DNA of 64,000 nt from an uncultured Bacteroidota bacterium (GTDB lineage Bacteria; Bacteroidota; Bacteroidia; Bacteroidales; VadinHA17): NCBI GenBank assembly GCA_903844815.1, contig CAIMVD010000156.1, forward strand, positions 49,451-113,450. Direction: 5' to 3'. A model generated the notes under the pieces. The model did not search any database. It had not been told where the DNA came from and worked only from the letters and a program-made list of their open reading frames with translations. Each line of letters starts with the position of its first letter. Position 1 is the first letter of the stretch. Positions 8,328 to 17,300 of this stretch are shown piece by piece. A program made the translations under genes and the position numbers.

Positions 8328-10172
8328 TTATTTGTCCTCCAGTATTTTAATGCATTTTTCTTTAATATCTCTAATAGTAAACGGAAGTCCCTGAACCTTG
8401 TTTAGTTGCTCGTAGGCAAACTCCTGATGCTCCATCCTGAGATAACCGGCAAACTGACCTAGGTTAAGTTCGCAAACGAGAATATTTTTAAACCTGCTGA
8501 AGACATCCTTAACATTTCGCGGGAGAGGGTTGATATAGTTGAAGTTTACCAGGCTTACGCTACGGCCTTCGGCCTGCAATTCGCGCACAGCAGTTATCAG
8601 GTAGCCATACGATCCTCCCCAGCCCACAACCAGAAGATCACCTTCCTGTTTGCCATAAACATCAATATCGGGGATGAAATTTGCAACACGCTTAACTTTT
8701 TCGTCCCTTATATTCACCATATGTTCGTGGTTTTCAGGAACATACGAAACGGTTCCCTTCGTTGTCTTTTCAAGTCCGCCTATCCTGTGTTCCAAACCCT
8801 TAGTACCGGGAATAGCCCAGTAACGTGACAGTTTTTCACAATCGCGCTTATAGGGATGAAAGGGAACTGATCCGCTTTCAGCGATTGGAGGGTTAATGGC
8901 AGGAAGGTCCTTCATTTCTGGTATCCTCCATGGTTCCGTTCCATTGGCAAGGTAGCTGTCAGAAAGAAGTATCACGGGTGTCATATGCTCAACGGCTATT
9001 TTTGCGGCTTCATAGGCAAATTTAAAACAGTCTGAAGGGGTACTTGCAGCTATAACTACCACAGGACATTCTCCATTCCGTCCGAAAAGTGCCTGAAAGA
9101 GGTCAGCCTGTTCTGTTTTTGTAGGCAACCCTGTGGAGGGTCCTCCCCTCTGAACATCGACTATAACAATTGGAAGCTCTGTCATCACTGCAAGACCAAT
9201 GGCTTCCGATTTAAGTGCAAGGCCCGGACCTGATGTTGTTGTTATGGCAAGTTTCCCGGCAAAGCTGGCGCCAAGAGCCGTGCAGATTCCTGCTATTTCA
9301 TCTTCAGCCTGTACACTTATAACGCCCAAATCCTTATGTGCAGCCAGCTCCTCGAGTATTCCAGTTGCGGGGGTTATGGGATAAGAACCTATAAAGATCT
9401 GAAGATTGGCTTTTTCTGCGGCAGCCATGAAACCCCATGCAGCAGCGGAATTTCCTGCGATGTTGCGGTAAGTTCCTTTAGCTATAGGCGCCGGAAGAAT
9501 TTTATACACCGGCCTCAGAGCTTCTATAGTCTCTCCATAATAGTATCCAGCCCGCAACGCGACCTTATTGGCTTCAGCTATTCCGGGTTTGTTGTGGAAT
9601 TTTTTTTCAAAATATTTCTCAGTATAATCGAGCTTACGGTCAAAGAGCCAGTAAACCATGCCAAGAGCGAACATATTCTTAGTCCTGAGGGCCGATTTAG
9701 GATCGAGACCGAAATCCTTAAGTGCCTCTTTTACCATTGAGGATATTGGAGCATCAATAATATTATATCCGTCAAGCTTCTCCTCGGCAATAGGGTCCTT
9801 CTCGTATCCTGCCTTTTCAATATTCTTCTCGGTGAAATTATCCTTGTCAAAAATAATTGTTCCACCATCCTTCACCCATTTGATGTTTGCTTTGATTGCG
9901 GCGGGGTTCATTGCCACAAGAACGTCAGAGAAATCACCGGGAGTGTTTATTTCAGAATGTCCCAGGTGAACCTGGAAACCTGAAACTCCTCCCACCGTTC
10001 CCTGAGGAGCCCGTATCTCAGCAGGATAATCGGGAAATGTTGATAAATCGTTACCGAACAGGGCAGCAGTATCGGAAAATAATGTCCCGGTAAGCTGCAT
10101 TCCATCGCCCGAATCGCCTGAGAATCGGATAACGACCTCTTCTTTTTCGATAACCTGTGATCTTTTAATCAT
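8328..10172 (-). CDS. korA: 2-oxoglutarate:ferredoxin oxidoreductase, fused gamma-alpha subunit
   Basis: Partner of KorB in ferredoxin-dependent 2-oxoacid oxidation or reductive carboxylation, an oxygen-sensitive step of anaerobic metabolism. The first 190 or so residues are the gamma domain (RFSGDSGDGMQLTGTLFSD, then a PQGTVGGVSG motif); from about residue 220 the alpha (pyrimidine-binding) domain follows with GSYPITPATGILEEL, EDEIAG and TTTSGPGLALKSE. The 614-aa fused form is standard in Bacteroidota. First gene of a two-gene operon. The 197-bp gap to murI holds a candidate promoter element. Confidence 0.94.
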   Translation of the reverse strand: MIKRSQVIEKEEVVIRFSGDSGDGMQLTGTLFSDTAALFGNDLSTFPDYPAEIRAPQGTVGGVSGFQVHLGHSEINTPGDFSDVLVAMNPAAIKANIKWVKDGGTIIFDKDNFTEKNIEKAGYEKDPIAEEKLDGYNIIDAPISSMVKEALKDFGLDPKSALRTKNMFALGMVYWLFDRKLDYTEKYFEKKFHNKPGIAEANKVALRAGYYYGETIEALRPVYKILPAPIAKGTYRNIAGNSAAAWGFMAAAEKANLQIFIGSYPITPATGILEELAAHKDLGVISVQAEDEIAGICTALGASFAGKLAITTTSGPGLALKSEAIGLAVMTELPIVIVDVQRGGPSTGLPTKTEQADLFQALFGRNGECPVVVIAASTPSDCFKFAYEAAKIAVEHMTPVILLSDSYLANGTEPWRIPEMKDLPAINPPIAESGSVPFHPYKRDCEKLSRYWAIPGTKGLEHRIGGLEKTTKGTVSYVPENHEHMVNIRDEKVKRVANFIPDIDVYGKQEGDLLVVGWGGSYGYLITAVRELQAEGRSVSLVNFNYINPLPRNVKDVFSRFKNILVCELNLGQFAGYLRMEHQEFAYEQLNKVQGLPFTIRDIKEKCIKILEDK

Positions 10173-10230
10173 AATATCTAATAATTAATTGCGGAATATA
10201 CAAATTTGAAATTCGCGCATGCAACATATA

Positions 10231-10238
10231 CAAATTTA
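10231..10238 (-). promoter_or_regulatory. Candidate -7 element for korAB
   Basis: The minus strand reads TAAATTTG, an exact match to the Bacteroidota -7 consensus TAnnTTTG, about 59 bp before the korA ATG. No TTG is found at the ideal 19-bp spacing, so this is only a candidate. Confidence 0.4.
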
Positions 10239-10369
10239 ACTTTAAAGTGTTCAAAAAATGAACTTAATTAACGTTTTACATGATGATAATGATCATCTTT
10301 TTTGCCTCAACAAAATCCCGGATCCGGAATTAATGCTGAGTTTTAAAAGAAAGTAACAAAAAAAGCAGG

Positions 10370-11170
10370 TTAACTCCAGATATCTGCCTTTTGCAGATTT
10401 ATTTCACCCTCAAAAAACATCTTTGCTATCTTCCCAAAATAAGGGGTATAATCGGAAATAAAGAACATGTCACGGGAATTTCCCGAATCATTAAGCAGGT
10501 TTTTTTGCTCCAGGATGTTACGCAAGATAATTGAAACCAGCCTTGCAGAATCAATAACCTCCACATTGAAGTTGAAGATTTTGCTTATCTGGTTCTTGAT
10601 AATGGGATAGTGAGTACAGCCAAGTATAAGGGCTTCGATTCCCCCGAGCGATTCATTGGAGAGGTAAGCCCTTATAATTGCATTGCTTATATCATCGAAA
10701 ATAAAACCCTCCTCTATCATTGGTACAAGCAATGGTGTTGTCAGCGATACAACGGCTGATTCAGGTGATTTTTCACTTATCTTCCGCTCATAAGTACCGG
10801 AGCTGATGGTTCTCTTAGTTCCGATTATACCTATTTTTTTAAAGTTTTTTGTGCCAATATAGTCAACGACAGGGTCGATTACGTCGATAAGAATGGTCTT
10901 GTCCCTGAACTCCTCTTTCAGGTAATCAAATGCAGATGCCGAGGCTGAATTACACGCCACAAGTACAACTTTAGCGTCATGGTCGAGCAGAAACTGGGTT
11001 ATGCGATGAGAATAATATCGTATCGATTCTGCAGATTTATCACCGTATGGAAGGTGTGCGGTATCACCAAAATAGATCAGGCTCTCACCCGGAAGTATCT
11101 GCTTAATAGCGTGAGCCACTGTTAAGCCTCCCACACCTGAATCAAAGATCCCGATTGGTTTTTTTTTCAC
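10370..11170 (-). CDS. murI: Glutamate racemase
   Basis: Converts L- to D-glutamate for peptidoglycan in the cytoplasm, by a two-cysteine, cofactor-free mechanism. The start is a GTG at 11170, giving VKKKPIGIFDSGVGGLTVAHAI. The first catalytic cysteine sits in VACNSASASAF (family consensus ACNTASA) and the second in LGCTHYPII. 266 aa is the normal size. It lies downstream of the second ompH gene as in other Bacteroidales, but a clear terminator and a candidate promoter lie between them, so it probably has its own transcript. Confidence 0.95.
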   Translation of the reverse strand: MKKKPIGIFDSGVGGLTVAHAIKQILPGESLIYFGDTAHLPYGDKSAESIRYYSHRITQFLLDHDAKVVLVACNSASASAFDYLKEEFRDKTILIDVIDPVVDYIGTKNFKKIGIIGTKRTISSGTYERKISEKSPESAVVSLTTPLLVPMIEEGFIFDDISNAIIRAYLSNESLGGIEALILGCTHYPIIKNQISKIFNFNVEVIDSARLVSIILRNILEQKNLLNDSGNSRDMFFISDYTPYFGKIAKMFFEGEINLQKADIWS

Positions 11171-11184
11171 TTCGTACCTATATT

Positions 11185-11215
11185 AAAAAAATGACCATTC
11201 CGTAATGGAATGGTC
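11185..11215 (-). terminator. Rho-independent terminator after the skp/ompH genes
   Basis: A perfect 9-bp stem (11193-11201 with 11207-11215, 5-nt loop) reads on the minus strand into a T-rich run (11191 down to 11185, seven T after one A). It lies 20 bp past the stop of the second OmpH gene and just before the murI start. Confidence 0.78.
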
Positions 11216-11222
11216 AAATATA
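11215..11222 (-). promoter_or_regulatory. Candidate -7 element for murI
   Basis: The minus strand reads TATATTTG, matching TAnnTTTG. A transcript starting about 7 bp downstream would begin inside the terminator hairpin that ends the upstream operon. Confidence 0.4.
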
Positions 11223-11235
11223 CAATATTAAACTA

Positions 11236-11757
11236 CTACTTAAGGCCGAGTTTCGCTTTGGCCAGAGGAAGAACGTTTGTGCTTTTTGTTTCGTCAAAAT
11301 AAAGGAGTGATCCTTTAGATACATCGAACACATAAATGAATCCATTTTCTTTTCCAACCTCTTTGATAGCCTTGTCAACTTTCCCATAGACGGGCTGAAA
11401 AAATTCAACATTTTTTTCCTGCATCTGGGTTTGTGCATTAGTCTGGAATTCCTGGATTCTCCTGTTCATATCAGTAAGTTCCTGTTCTTTGGTCTGCCTA
11501 ACTATCTCAGTATAGTTTTTACTTTCCTTTTCATAAGCCGCATTCTTGTTGTTTAATTCAACCGACATCAATTCAAGTGCATTGATGAGTTCCTTGCGGA
11601 ATTTTTCAAGTTTAACGTTTGCTGTATCGAATTCAGGCAATGCCTGTATGAGTTCTTCACTGTTAACATGTCCGAATTTTAATGTTTGAGCGTTGGCATT
11701 CAGTCCCGCCATGGTGAAGAAAATTCCAAGAGCAACTATTCCAATAAGTCTTTTCAT
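11236..11757 (-). CDS. OmpH/Skp family periplasmic chaperone (second copy)
   Basis: Skp-type chaperones hold unfolded outer-membrane proteins in the periplasm on their way to BamA. The 173-aa protein has a signal peptide (MKRLIGIVALGIFFTMAG...NAQ), a short beta region (LKFGHVNSEELIQALPEF) and a long charged coiled-coil middle with many K, E, Q and N, then a return strand (GFIYVFDVSKGSLLYF). It is 36 bp downstream of a homologous gene; tandem skp copies after bamA are normal in Bacteroidales. Confidence 0.9.
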   Translation of the reverse strand: MKRLIGIVALGIFFTMAGLNANAQTLKFGHVNSEELIQALPEFDTANVKLEKFRKELINALELMSVELNNKNAAYEKESKNYTEIVRQTKEQELTDMNRRIQEFQTNAQTQMQEKNVEFFQPVYGKVDKAIKEVGKENGFIYVFDVSKGSLLYFDETKSTNVLPLAKAKLGLK

Positions 11758-11780
11758 TTCAATAATTTTGTTAATAAATG

Positions 11781-11788
11781 CAAAAGTA
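11781..11788 (-). promoter_or_regulatory. Candidate -7 element before the second ompH
   Basis: The minus strand reads TACTTTTG, an exact TAnnTTTG match, 23 bp before the ATG of the second ompH gene. No TTG lies at ideal spacing. Confidence 0.35.
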
Positions 11789-11793
11789 ATTAA

Positions 11794-12309
11794 TTAATTT
11801 TTATAACCTAATTTTTCAAGTATCTGATCACTAATGTCAAATTTAGGATTGGCAAACAGAATATTGCCTCCTGCAGCAGTATCAAAAATAACGGCATAAC
11901 TTCCATCAACGGCTATTTCCTTTATGGCTTTAAGTATTTCATCCTGGATAGGCTTGACCAGTTCTTCACGTTTCTTAAAAAGATCACCCTCCATGCCAAA
12001 ATATTTATTCTGAAGGTCTTTCATAGACTTTTCCTTAGCAATAATGGCCTCTTCCCTTTTTGTTTTCATGTCCTGCGATAGAAGAACTGCCTCATTCTGA
12101 TATGATTTATACATTTGCTCTACGACAGCATAGCCATCAGAGACCTCCTTTTCCCATTGTTTTGAAAGTTTATCGAGCTGTTCCTGTGCCGTTGTAAAGG
12201 CAGGGATATTTTTTCGAATATATTCAGAATCAACAAATGCATATTTCTGAGCTGTAGCAAGAGCCGAGGTCAGAAGAAGCAATCCCAACAAAAAAAACAT
12301 TTTTTTCAT
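11794..12309 (-). CDS. OmpH/Skp family periplasmic chaperone (first copy)
   Basis: Periplasmic chaperone for outer-membrane proteins, directly after bamA. The ATG at 12309 is chosen because it begins the signal peptide (MKKMFFLLGLLLLTSALATAQ); a TTG eight codons upstream would abut the bamA stop and adds nothing recognisable. The mature protein starts KYAFVDSEYIRKNIPAF, has a lysine- and glutamate-rich coiled coil, and ends with a strand region (YAVIFDTAAGGNILFANP). About 170 aa, the usual Skp size. Confidence 0.9.
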   Translation of the reverse strand: MKKMFFLLGLLLLTSALATAQKYAFVDSEYIRKNIPAFTTAQEQLDKLSKQWEKEVSDGYAVVEQMYKSYQNEAVLLSQDMKTKREEAIIAKEKSMKDLQNKYFGMEGDLFKKREELVKPIQDEILKAIKEIAVDGSYAVIFDTAAGGNILFANPKFDISDQILEKLGYKN

Positions 12310-12333
12310 GACAATAATTTTAAAATTAATCAA

Positions 12334-14850
12334 TTAAAACTGCTGACCGATTACAAAATGGAATTGAGATTTATTCGCGTTAGGATACATCGCAGGGTTT
12401 GGAACAGGGTCGAATCCATACCCCCAGTCGATACCAAGTAACCCGAACATTGGCAGGTTTGCCCTGAGGCCTATACCGGCCGATCTATTCATTTTAAACG
12501 GGTTATATTCATTAAGCTTGTACCAGGCCCTTCCCGCCTCAAGAAATGTAAGTGCGTAAATGGTTGCCTGCGGATTGAGGGAAATAGGGTATCTTAACTC
12601 AAAGGTGATCTTCGAATAAACGTTACCCGACGAAACGCCAGTATTAGGATCGCTTGGCGTGAGAGAACCATTAATGTAGCCCCTGAGAGCAATGACTTCA
12701 CGTCCATAGAAACTGTATCCGGTCATACCGTCGCCGCCAATGTAATAGTTCTCGAAAGGTGATGGCCCTATGTCATTATTATAGTGCCCAAGATAGCCGA
12801 AAGCAAAACGGGTATTAAGCACAAGCTTATCATTCTTTGTAACGGGATAGTAATAATCTGACTTGAAAGTCCATTTGTGAAATTCGATCCACTTGTACTT
12901 GACCTGATCAGTAACATTCGACATATCCTGACCGCTTATGAGAGAATATGGAGGAGTTGCCTGCAGGGAAAGGGTAAATGAGGATCCGCTTCTGGGATAA
13001 ATCAGGTTGGGACTGGTAGAGAACCGTGTAAGTTTTGTTGTGAAGCTTAACAGATGCGATTGTCCATTATCAAAGAGAAATCTGTATACTGTATAATTAT
13101 TCAGGTCATACTTCTGGAAACTGACTTCTTCATAGATCGAAAAATAGTCATCAGGCCATGCCAGTCTTTTGCCAAGTCCTAGGCTGGCTCCGTCAATGAT
13201 CATTGACTGCCTTCCATCCTGTCCCTTCTTCTTTCCATTGGTCATAAGCGACCGATAGATCGAGACAGTAAAAGTATTCGGATTTTTCCCGCCCAGCCAT
13301 GGTTCACTGAAAGAGATATTATAGGAAGAATAGATTTTCCCGTTCGACTGAGCCCTGATACTGAGCGACTGTCCATCTCCCGAAGGATAAGGTTTCCACT
13401 CCTTCAGTTTAAAGAAATTACGCATCGCGAAATTATTGAACCTAACTCCAACAGTTCCTACAAGCATTCCGGCACCCCAGCCTCCGGAAATTTCAAACTG
13501 GTCATTTGCCTTTTCTTCAAGCTTGTACAGTAGGTCAACAGTTCCATTGGTAACATCAGGAAGCGGAGTAGGGTTGATCTTCTCCGGATCAAAATGCCCG
13601 AGTACGCCAAGCTGCCGGATCGATCTCATAATCTTATCCTTGCTGAAGAGATCTCCGGGCATAGTGTAGAGTTCCCGGCGGGCTATATGTTCATTTGTCC
13701 TGGTGTTGCCTTCAATAAAAACATTATTGAGGTAGGCCTGATCGCCTTCATATATTCTTATTTCCAGGTCAATGGAGTCATTATCGAATTTCTTTTCAAC
13801 AGGAGTGAGCCTTGAAAACAGGTAACCGAAATCCTGGTAGAGCGAACTTACGGCATCCTGAGCTCCGGCTGAGCCATTTAACCTGTCATTAATAAGAGAC
13901 TGGTTATAAACAGTTCCCTTCTCAACGTTGAATACCTTTGAAAGGTCTTCCTTCCTGTAAACACTGTTACCTACCCAGTCTACATTTCTGAGGAAGTACT
14001 GATTCCCTTCGTCTATTCTTATCTTAAGACCCACGCGGTCATCAGAGATCCTGTAAAGCGAATCGGAGAGTATTGTAAAGTCTTTAAACCCGTTATCGTT
14101 ATAGAAAGTCGCCAATTTTCCCTTGTCTTCCTCGAATTTTTCACCGATATATTTTGATGCCCTGAAGATGTTAAGGTTCTTTACCTTGGTCCCCTTCATC
14201 TGCTTCTTAAGCTTGTTGGCCTCGAAAAATTCGTTTCCTACGAAGGTGATATCTCCAATCTTAACTTTTTCCTTCTTAACTACATCAACAGTGAGGATTA
14301 CATTATTAGGTGAATCAGGATCCTCTTTCTGAATAAAATCGACTGAGGTGTTAAGATAGCCCTTTTCAACGAAATGATCGATAAGTATTTTTTTGGCAGT
14401 ATTTAACAGATAAGCAGTTACCTGAGAACCAACCGGAAGGTTAATTTTAGCGACGAGATCCTGTGTTTCTGATTTTTTCAGGCCATTATATTGTACTGAA
14501 GATATTCTAGGGCGTTCCTGAAGGAAGATATCAAGGAAAACTGTATCAGCACTGGTCTTTTGTATTGTTATCCTTACATCTGAAAAAAGGCCCTGCTGCC
14601 ATAGTTTTTGCGCTGCCATTGTAACAGCATCGCCTGGAAGCGTAATTTCCTCACCCATTCTCAGTCCTGAAATTCCAATAAGAGCATTAGTATCAAGAAA
14701 CCTTACGCCAGTAACCGTTAACCCACCTATAATAAAGTCATTGGTTGTCATGTAGTCAACAATTTCCTGCTTCTCCTGTGAAAAAAGCGGAAGACTCATG
14801 AGAGTCAGAAAAATTGTTGTGAAAGCCCTTTTAATTATTCTAATAACCAT
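12334..14850 (-). CDS. bamA: Outer membrane protein assembly factor BamA
   Basis: Central component of the BAM machine that folds beta-barrels into the outer membrane. 838 aa with a signal peptide (…LTLMSLPLFSQ), an N-terminal region of several POTRA domains (about 40-440; typical strands such as VTGVRFLDTNALIGI and DITFVGNEFFEANKLKKQMKG), then a 16-strand barrel. GDGMTGYSFYGREVIALRGY is the RGY/F region of the Omp85 family, and the protein ends in an aromatic residue (FVIGQQF). Embedded between uppS and the skp genes in the conserved order; the ATG is 7 bp beyond the uppS stop. Confidence 0.96.
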   Translation of the reverse strand: MVIRIIKRAFTTIFLTLMSLPLFSQEKQEIVDYMTTNDFIIGGLTVTGVRFLDTNALIGISGLRMGEEITLPGDAVTMAAQKLWQQGLFSDVRITIQKTSADTVFLDIFLQERPRISSVQYNGLKKSETQDLVAKINLPVGSQVTAYLLNTAKKILIDHFVEKGYLNTSVDFIQKEDPDSPNNVILTVDVVKKEKVKIGDITFVGNEFFEANKLKKQMKGTKVKNLNIFRASKYIGEKFEEDKGKLATFYNDNGFKDFTILSDSLYRISDDRVGLKIRIDEGNQYFLRNVDWVGNSVYRKEDLSKVFNVEKGTVYNQSLINDRLNGSAGAQDAVSSLYQDFGYLFSRLTPVEKKFDNDSIDLEIRIYEGDQAYLNNVFIEGNTRTNEHIARRELYTMPGDLFSKDKIMRSIRQLGVLGHFDPEKINPTPLPDVTNGTVDLLYKLEEKANDQFEISGGWGAGMLVGTVGVRFNNFAMRNFFKLKEWKPYPSGDGQSLSIRAQSNGKIYSSYNISFSEPWLGGKNPNTFTVSIYRSLMTNGKKKGQDGRQSMIIDGASLGLGKRLAWPDDYFSIYEEVSFQKYDLNNYTVYRFLFDNGQSHLLSFTTKLTRFSTSPNLIYPRSGSSFTLSLQATPPYSLISGQDMSNVTDQVKYKWIEFHKWTFKSDYYYPVTKNDKLVLNTRFAFGYLGHYNNDIGPSPFENYYIGGDGMTGYSFYGREVIALRGYINGSLTPSDPNTGVSSGNVYSKITFELRYPISLNPQATIYALTFLEAGRAWYKLNEYNPFKMNRSAGIGLRANLPMFGLLGIDWGYGFDPVPNPAMYPNANKSQFHFVIGQQF

Positions 14851-14857
14851 TCTTTAA

Positions 14858-15604
14858 TCATTTATCCAAAACCTGTTCACTAGTTTTTCCGAATCGTCTC
14901 TCACGTTTCTGGAAATCAATTATAGCCCTGTAGAAATCATCCTTACCAAAATCGGGCCAAAGAATATCTGTAAAATACAATTCAGCATATGCAAGTTGCC
15001 ATAAAAGAAAATTGCTGATCCTCAATTCTCCGCTTGTCCTGATCATCAGTTCCGGGTCAGGAATACCACTTGTAGTAAGATATTTTTCGATATCCTCTTC
15101 TTTTATTTCTGCCGGATTCAACTTTCCGCCTATAATTTCTTCGGAGATTTTCCTCGCAGCTTCAGTAATCTCCCATCGGGAACTATAGCTTAGGGCCACA
15201 AGAAGGTTGAGTCCTGTACATTCCGAAGTTAACTTAAGTGTTTCTGAGAGTCTTTCTCTTACATCATCGGCAAGCCTGTTTACGTCACCTATTGCACTCA
15301 ACTTAATATTATTTTTCAGAAGCGTTTCGGTCTCCTTATTAAGCGACTGAACCATGATGCCCATCAAAGCATTTACTTCATCATCGGGTCTACCCCAGTT
15401 TTCGGTGGAAAAAGCATACAAAGTAAGAAATTTTATTCCCAGTTCAGCAGCTGTCTCTATAATTTCACGAAGAGCAATAACACCCTGCTGATGACCAAAT
15501 ATCCTTTCAAGGCCTCTTTGCCGGGCCCACCTACCGTTTCCATCCATAATAATTGCCACATGCAATGGCAACTTCTCATCAATTATCTGTTTCCTTAACG
15601 GCAT
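14858..15604 (-). CDS. uppS: Isoprenyl transferase (undecaprenyl diphosphate synthase)
   Basis: cis-Prenyltransferase making the C55 lipid carrier precursor for peptidoglycan and surface polysaccharides from FPP and IPP. All five conserved regions are visible: IIMDGNGRWARQRGL with the catalytic Asp, GHQQGVIALREI, TLYAFSTENWGRP, and DPELMIRTSGELRISNFLLW with the AELYFTDILWPDF end motif. 248 aa, normal. The ATG is 3 bp after the porG stop and the gene precedes bamA, as in other Bacteroidota. Confidence 0.96.
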   Translation of the reverse strand: MPLRKQIIDEKLPLHVAIIMDGNGRWARQRGLERIFGHQQGVIALREIIETAAELGIKFLTLYAFSTENWGRPDDEVNALMGIMVQSLNKETETLLKNNIKLSAIGDVNRLADDVRERLSETLKLTSECTGLNLLVALSYSSRWEITEAARKISEEIIGGKLNPAEIKEEDIEKYLTTSGIPDPELMIRTSGELRISNFLLWQLAYAELYFTDILWPDFGKDDFYRAIIDFQKRERRFGKTSEQVLDK

Positions 15605-15607
15605 AAA

Positions 15608-16282
15608 CTAACGTTTTCTTTTGGAATCCGCATCATTATAAGCAGGACAACCGGCCAGTTTGCTGTAAAACTTCCATGTTAACGACAGGCCTGCAAAAGA
15701 ATACCAGTCGTTGTTATGAAGTACAGAAGGGGCCGAAAAATCCTCATTTTTCAAGCCGTCAAAGTTATCATAAAAAGTTTTACGAAAACCATATTCAGCT
15801 TCCAATCCGACATTTTTATAAATATTAACTTTAAAGCCGAAAGAAAAAGGGATAACGGGCACAATTTGGGGATCCACAGTATTTACATAAGCTGCTCCTG
15901 TTCCTGCAGCGAGATAAGGAGTATAATCCCAACCTTTTCCCTGGGTCGAGTACGGGAAAAAATTAAATTCAAACTGTAAAATAAGTTCACCAACGGTTCC
16001 CGCGAAATATGCTCCTCTGTTCTGCTGATAATTATTTGATGAATTACTGTCTGCAGCGGCCAGGCCTCCATAACATAAACTGGCCCTGATTGACTGACGC
16101 GGATTAAGATTGAACCTGTAAAAAATTCCTCCTGCAGGTTTTGGAGAATTCAAAAATGTTCCGGGATTAATATCGCCGTTATAGGTTGAAATACCTCCGA
16201 AAATGCCGTAATCAGCCTTGCGCTGAGCCGACAGGGAAACAAAAAGACAACACAACAATAAAACCCAGACAAATCTTTTCAT
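15608..16282 (-). CDS. porG: PorG-like outer-membrane barrel (type IX secretion, DUF6089 family)
   Basis: PorG is an outer-membrane barrel tied to the PorK/PorN ring of the type IX secretion system. This 224-aa protein has a signal peptide ending SLSAQ, opens ADYGIFGGISTYNGDINPGTFL, and has alternating barrel strands with the family motif DNFDG…NNDWYSFAGLSLTWKF near the end. Its place directly before uppS and bamA matches the porG locus of other Bacteroidales. A short tail after the last strand (residues ending YNDADSKRKR) is also typical. Three related barrels lie upstream, so this one is the best porG candidate by position and sequence. Confidence 0.85.
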   Translation of the reverse strand: MKRFVWVLLLCCLFVSLSAQRKADYGIFGGISTYNGDINPGTFLNSPKPAGGIFYRFNLNPRQSIRASLCYGGLAAADSNSSNNYQQNRGAYFAGTVGELILQFEFNFFPYSTQGKGWDYTPYLAAGTGAAYVNTVDPQIVPVIPFSFGFKVNIYKNVGLEAEYGFRKTFYDNFDGLKNEDFSAPSVLHNNDWYSFAGLSLTWKFYSKLAGCPAYNDADSKRKR

Positions 16283-16303
16283 TAATTATTTTCCAACTCA
16301 TTA

Positions 16304-17050
16304 TCATCTGAACGAGGGCAAGCCATTGGCATTGCTCTTAAGTCTGAATCCGATAGTGATATTTAAAAAATAATAAACGTCATTTGATTTGGAATATTGT
16401 GAAGTATAACCATCAAGGTTATCAGTGAAAGCATATCTTCCGCCAAATTCAAAGCCCAGAGTCATGTTTGGAGTATACACGATAGTACCTCCCAGACCTA
16501 TCGGAATAACCGGGACAAATCCTTTTGTGTCTTGAACTCTGGGCTCAAGCTCAGCGTTTGGGTTAACACTATAATATAATCCGCCTACCCCTGTAAAAGC
16601 ATAAAAGTCAAGCGCCTTGAAAAAACCTCCGAAGATGCCGGTTTTTTTTCTTGCCAGCAGAAAACTCCTTTCTGACCTGTTCCTCGAAAAATAGTATTGA
16701 CCGAGGAGAGAGGGTTCAACGATCGAAGTAACAGCTTCAAATTCTCTGTCATCATTCGACCCCCGAAGATCTGAAGCTCTCAGCCGGCCATAGGTCATAT
16801 TCAAGCGTGTGGTAAACTGCCGGGTAAACCTGTAGTTTATACCAAGATTCGTGTTGAAACTACTCCCCGAGAACGAGAGGTCTTTTAAGCCTGCCCAATT
16901 CTCACCCTGAGAGTAACCTCCAACATCTCCGAAAAATTGCGAAGGACCAACCCCAACTACAATTTCATATCTTTTTCTTTTCCATAATTGACCTTCAGAG
17001 TATGGAATTAAAAGAAAAAGTAACAACATGGCTAAAATATACCTCTTCAT
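16304..17050 (-). CDS. PorG-like outer-membrane beta-barrel protein, paralogue 1
   Basis: 248 aa, signal peptide (…LLFLLIPYSEGQ), mature start LWKRKRYEIVVGVGPSQFFG followed by a DVGGYSQG motif, then amphipathic strands and a C-terminal block GGRYAFTDNLDGYTSQYSKS followed by NDVYYFLNITIGFRLKS. The same blocks occur in the next two genes and, more weakly, in PorG. Role unknown; an outer-membrane protein related to T9SS PorG is inferred from homology and location. 21 bp upstream of porG. Confidence 0.75.
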   Translation of the reverse strand: MKRYILAMLLLFLLIPYSEGQLWKRKRYEIVVGVGPSQFFGDVGGYSQGENWAGLKDLSFSGSSFNTNLGINYRFTRQFTTRLNMTYGRLRASDLRGSNDDREFEAVTSIVEPSLLGQYYFSRNRSERSFLLARKKTGIFGGFFKALDFYAFTGVGGLYYSVNPNAELEPRVQDTKGFVPVIPIGLGGTIVYTPNMTLGFEFGGRYAFTDNLDGYTSQYSKSNDVYYFLNITIGFRLKSNANGLPSFR

Positions 17051-17075
17051 AAATACTATTGTTTTATTCCGTATG

Positions 17076-17083
17076 CAAATATA
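17076..17083 (-). promoter_or_regulatory. Candidate -7 element for barrel paralogue 1
   Basis: The minus strand reads TATATTTG (TAnnTTTG), 25 bp before the ATG at 17050; a TTG lies 16 bp further upstream, slightly closer than the usual 19. The rest of the 250-bp gap (17051-17300) shows no gene. Confidence 0.45.
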
Positions 17084-17300
17084 AAAATCTATTTGATAAC
17101 AATTGATTTAAACATGCCAAAATAAGATAAATACATAGTTCCTTAACTTTTCACAAAGGGAATACCTTTCAAAAGTGCTTTCAGTTCAGTTAAAAGCCCT
17201 CTTCCAATTCATCATTTATAGATTTCCTCAAGCAGAACTATACTTATGAAGAAACAAATATATAAGAAACGTTTTATCAAAATTACAGGAAGCGTTTGTT

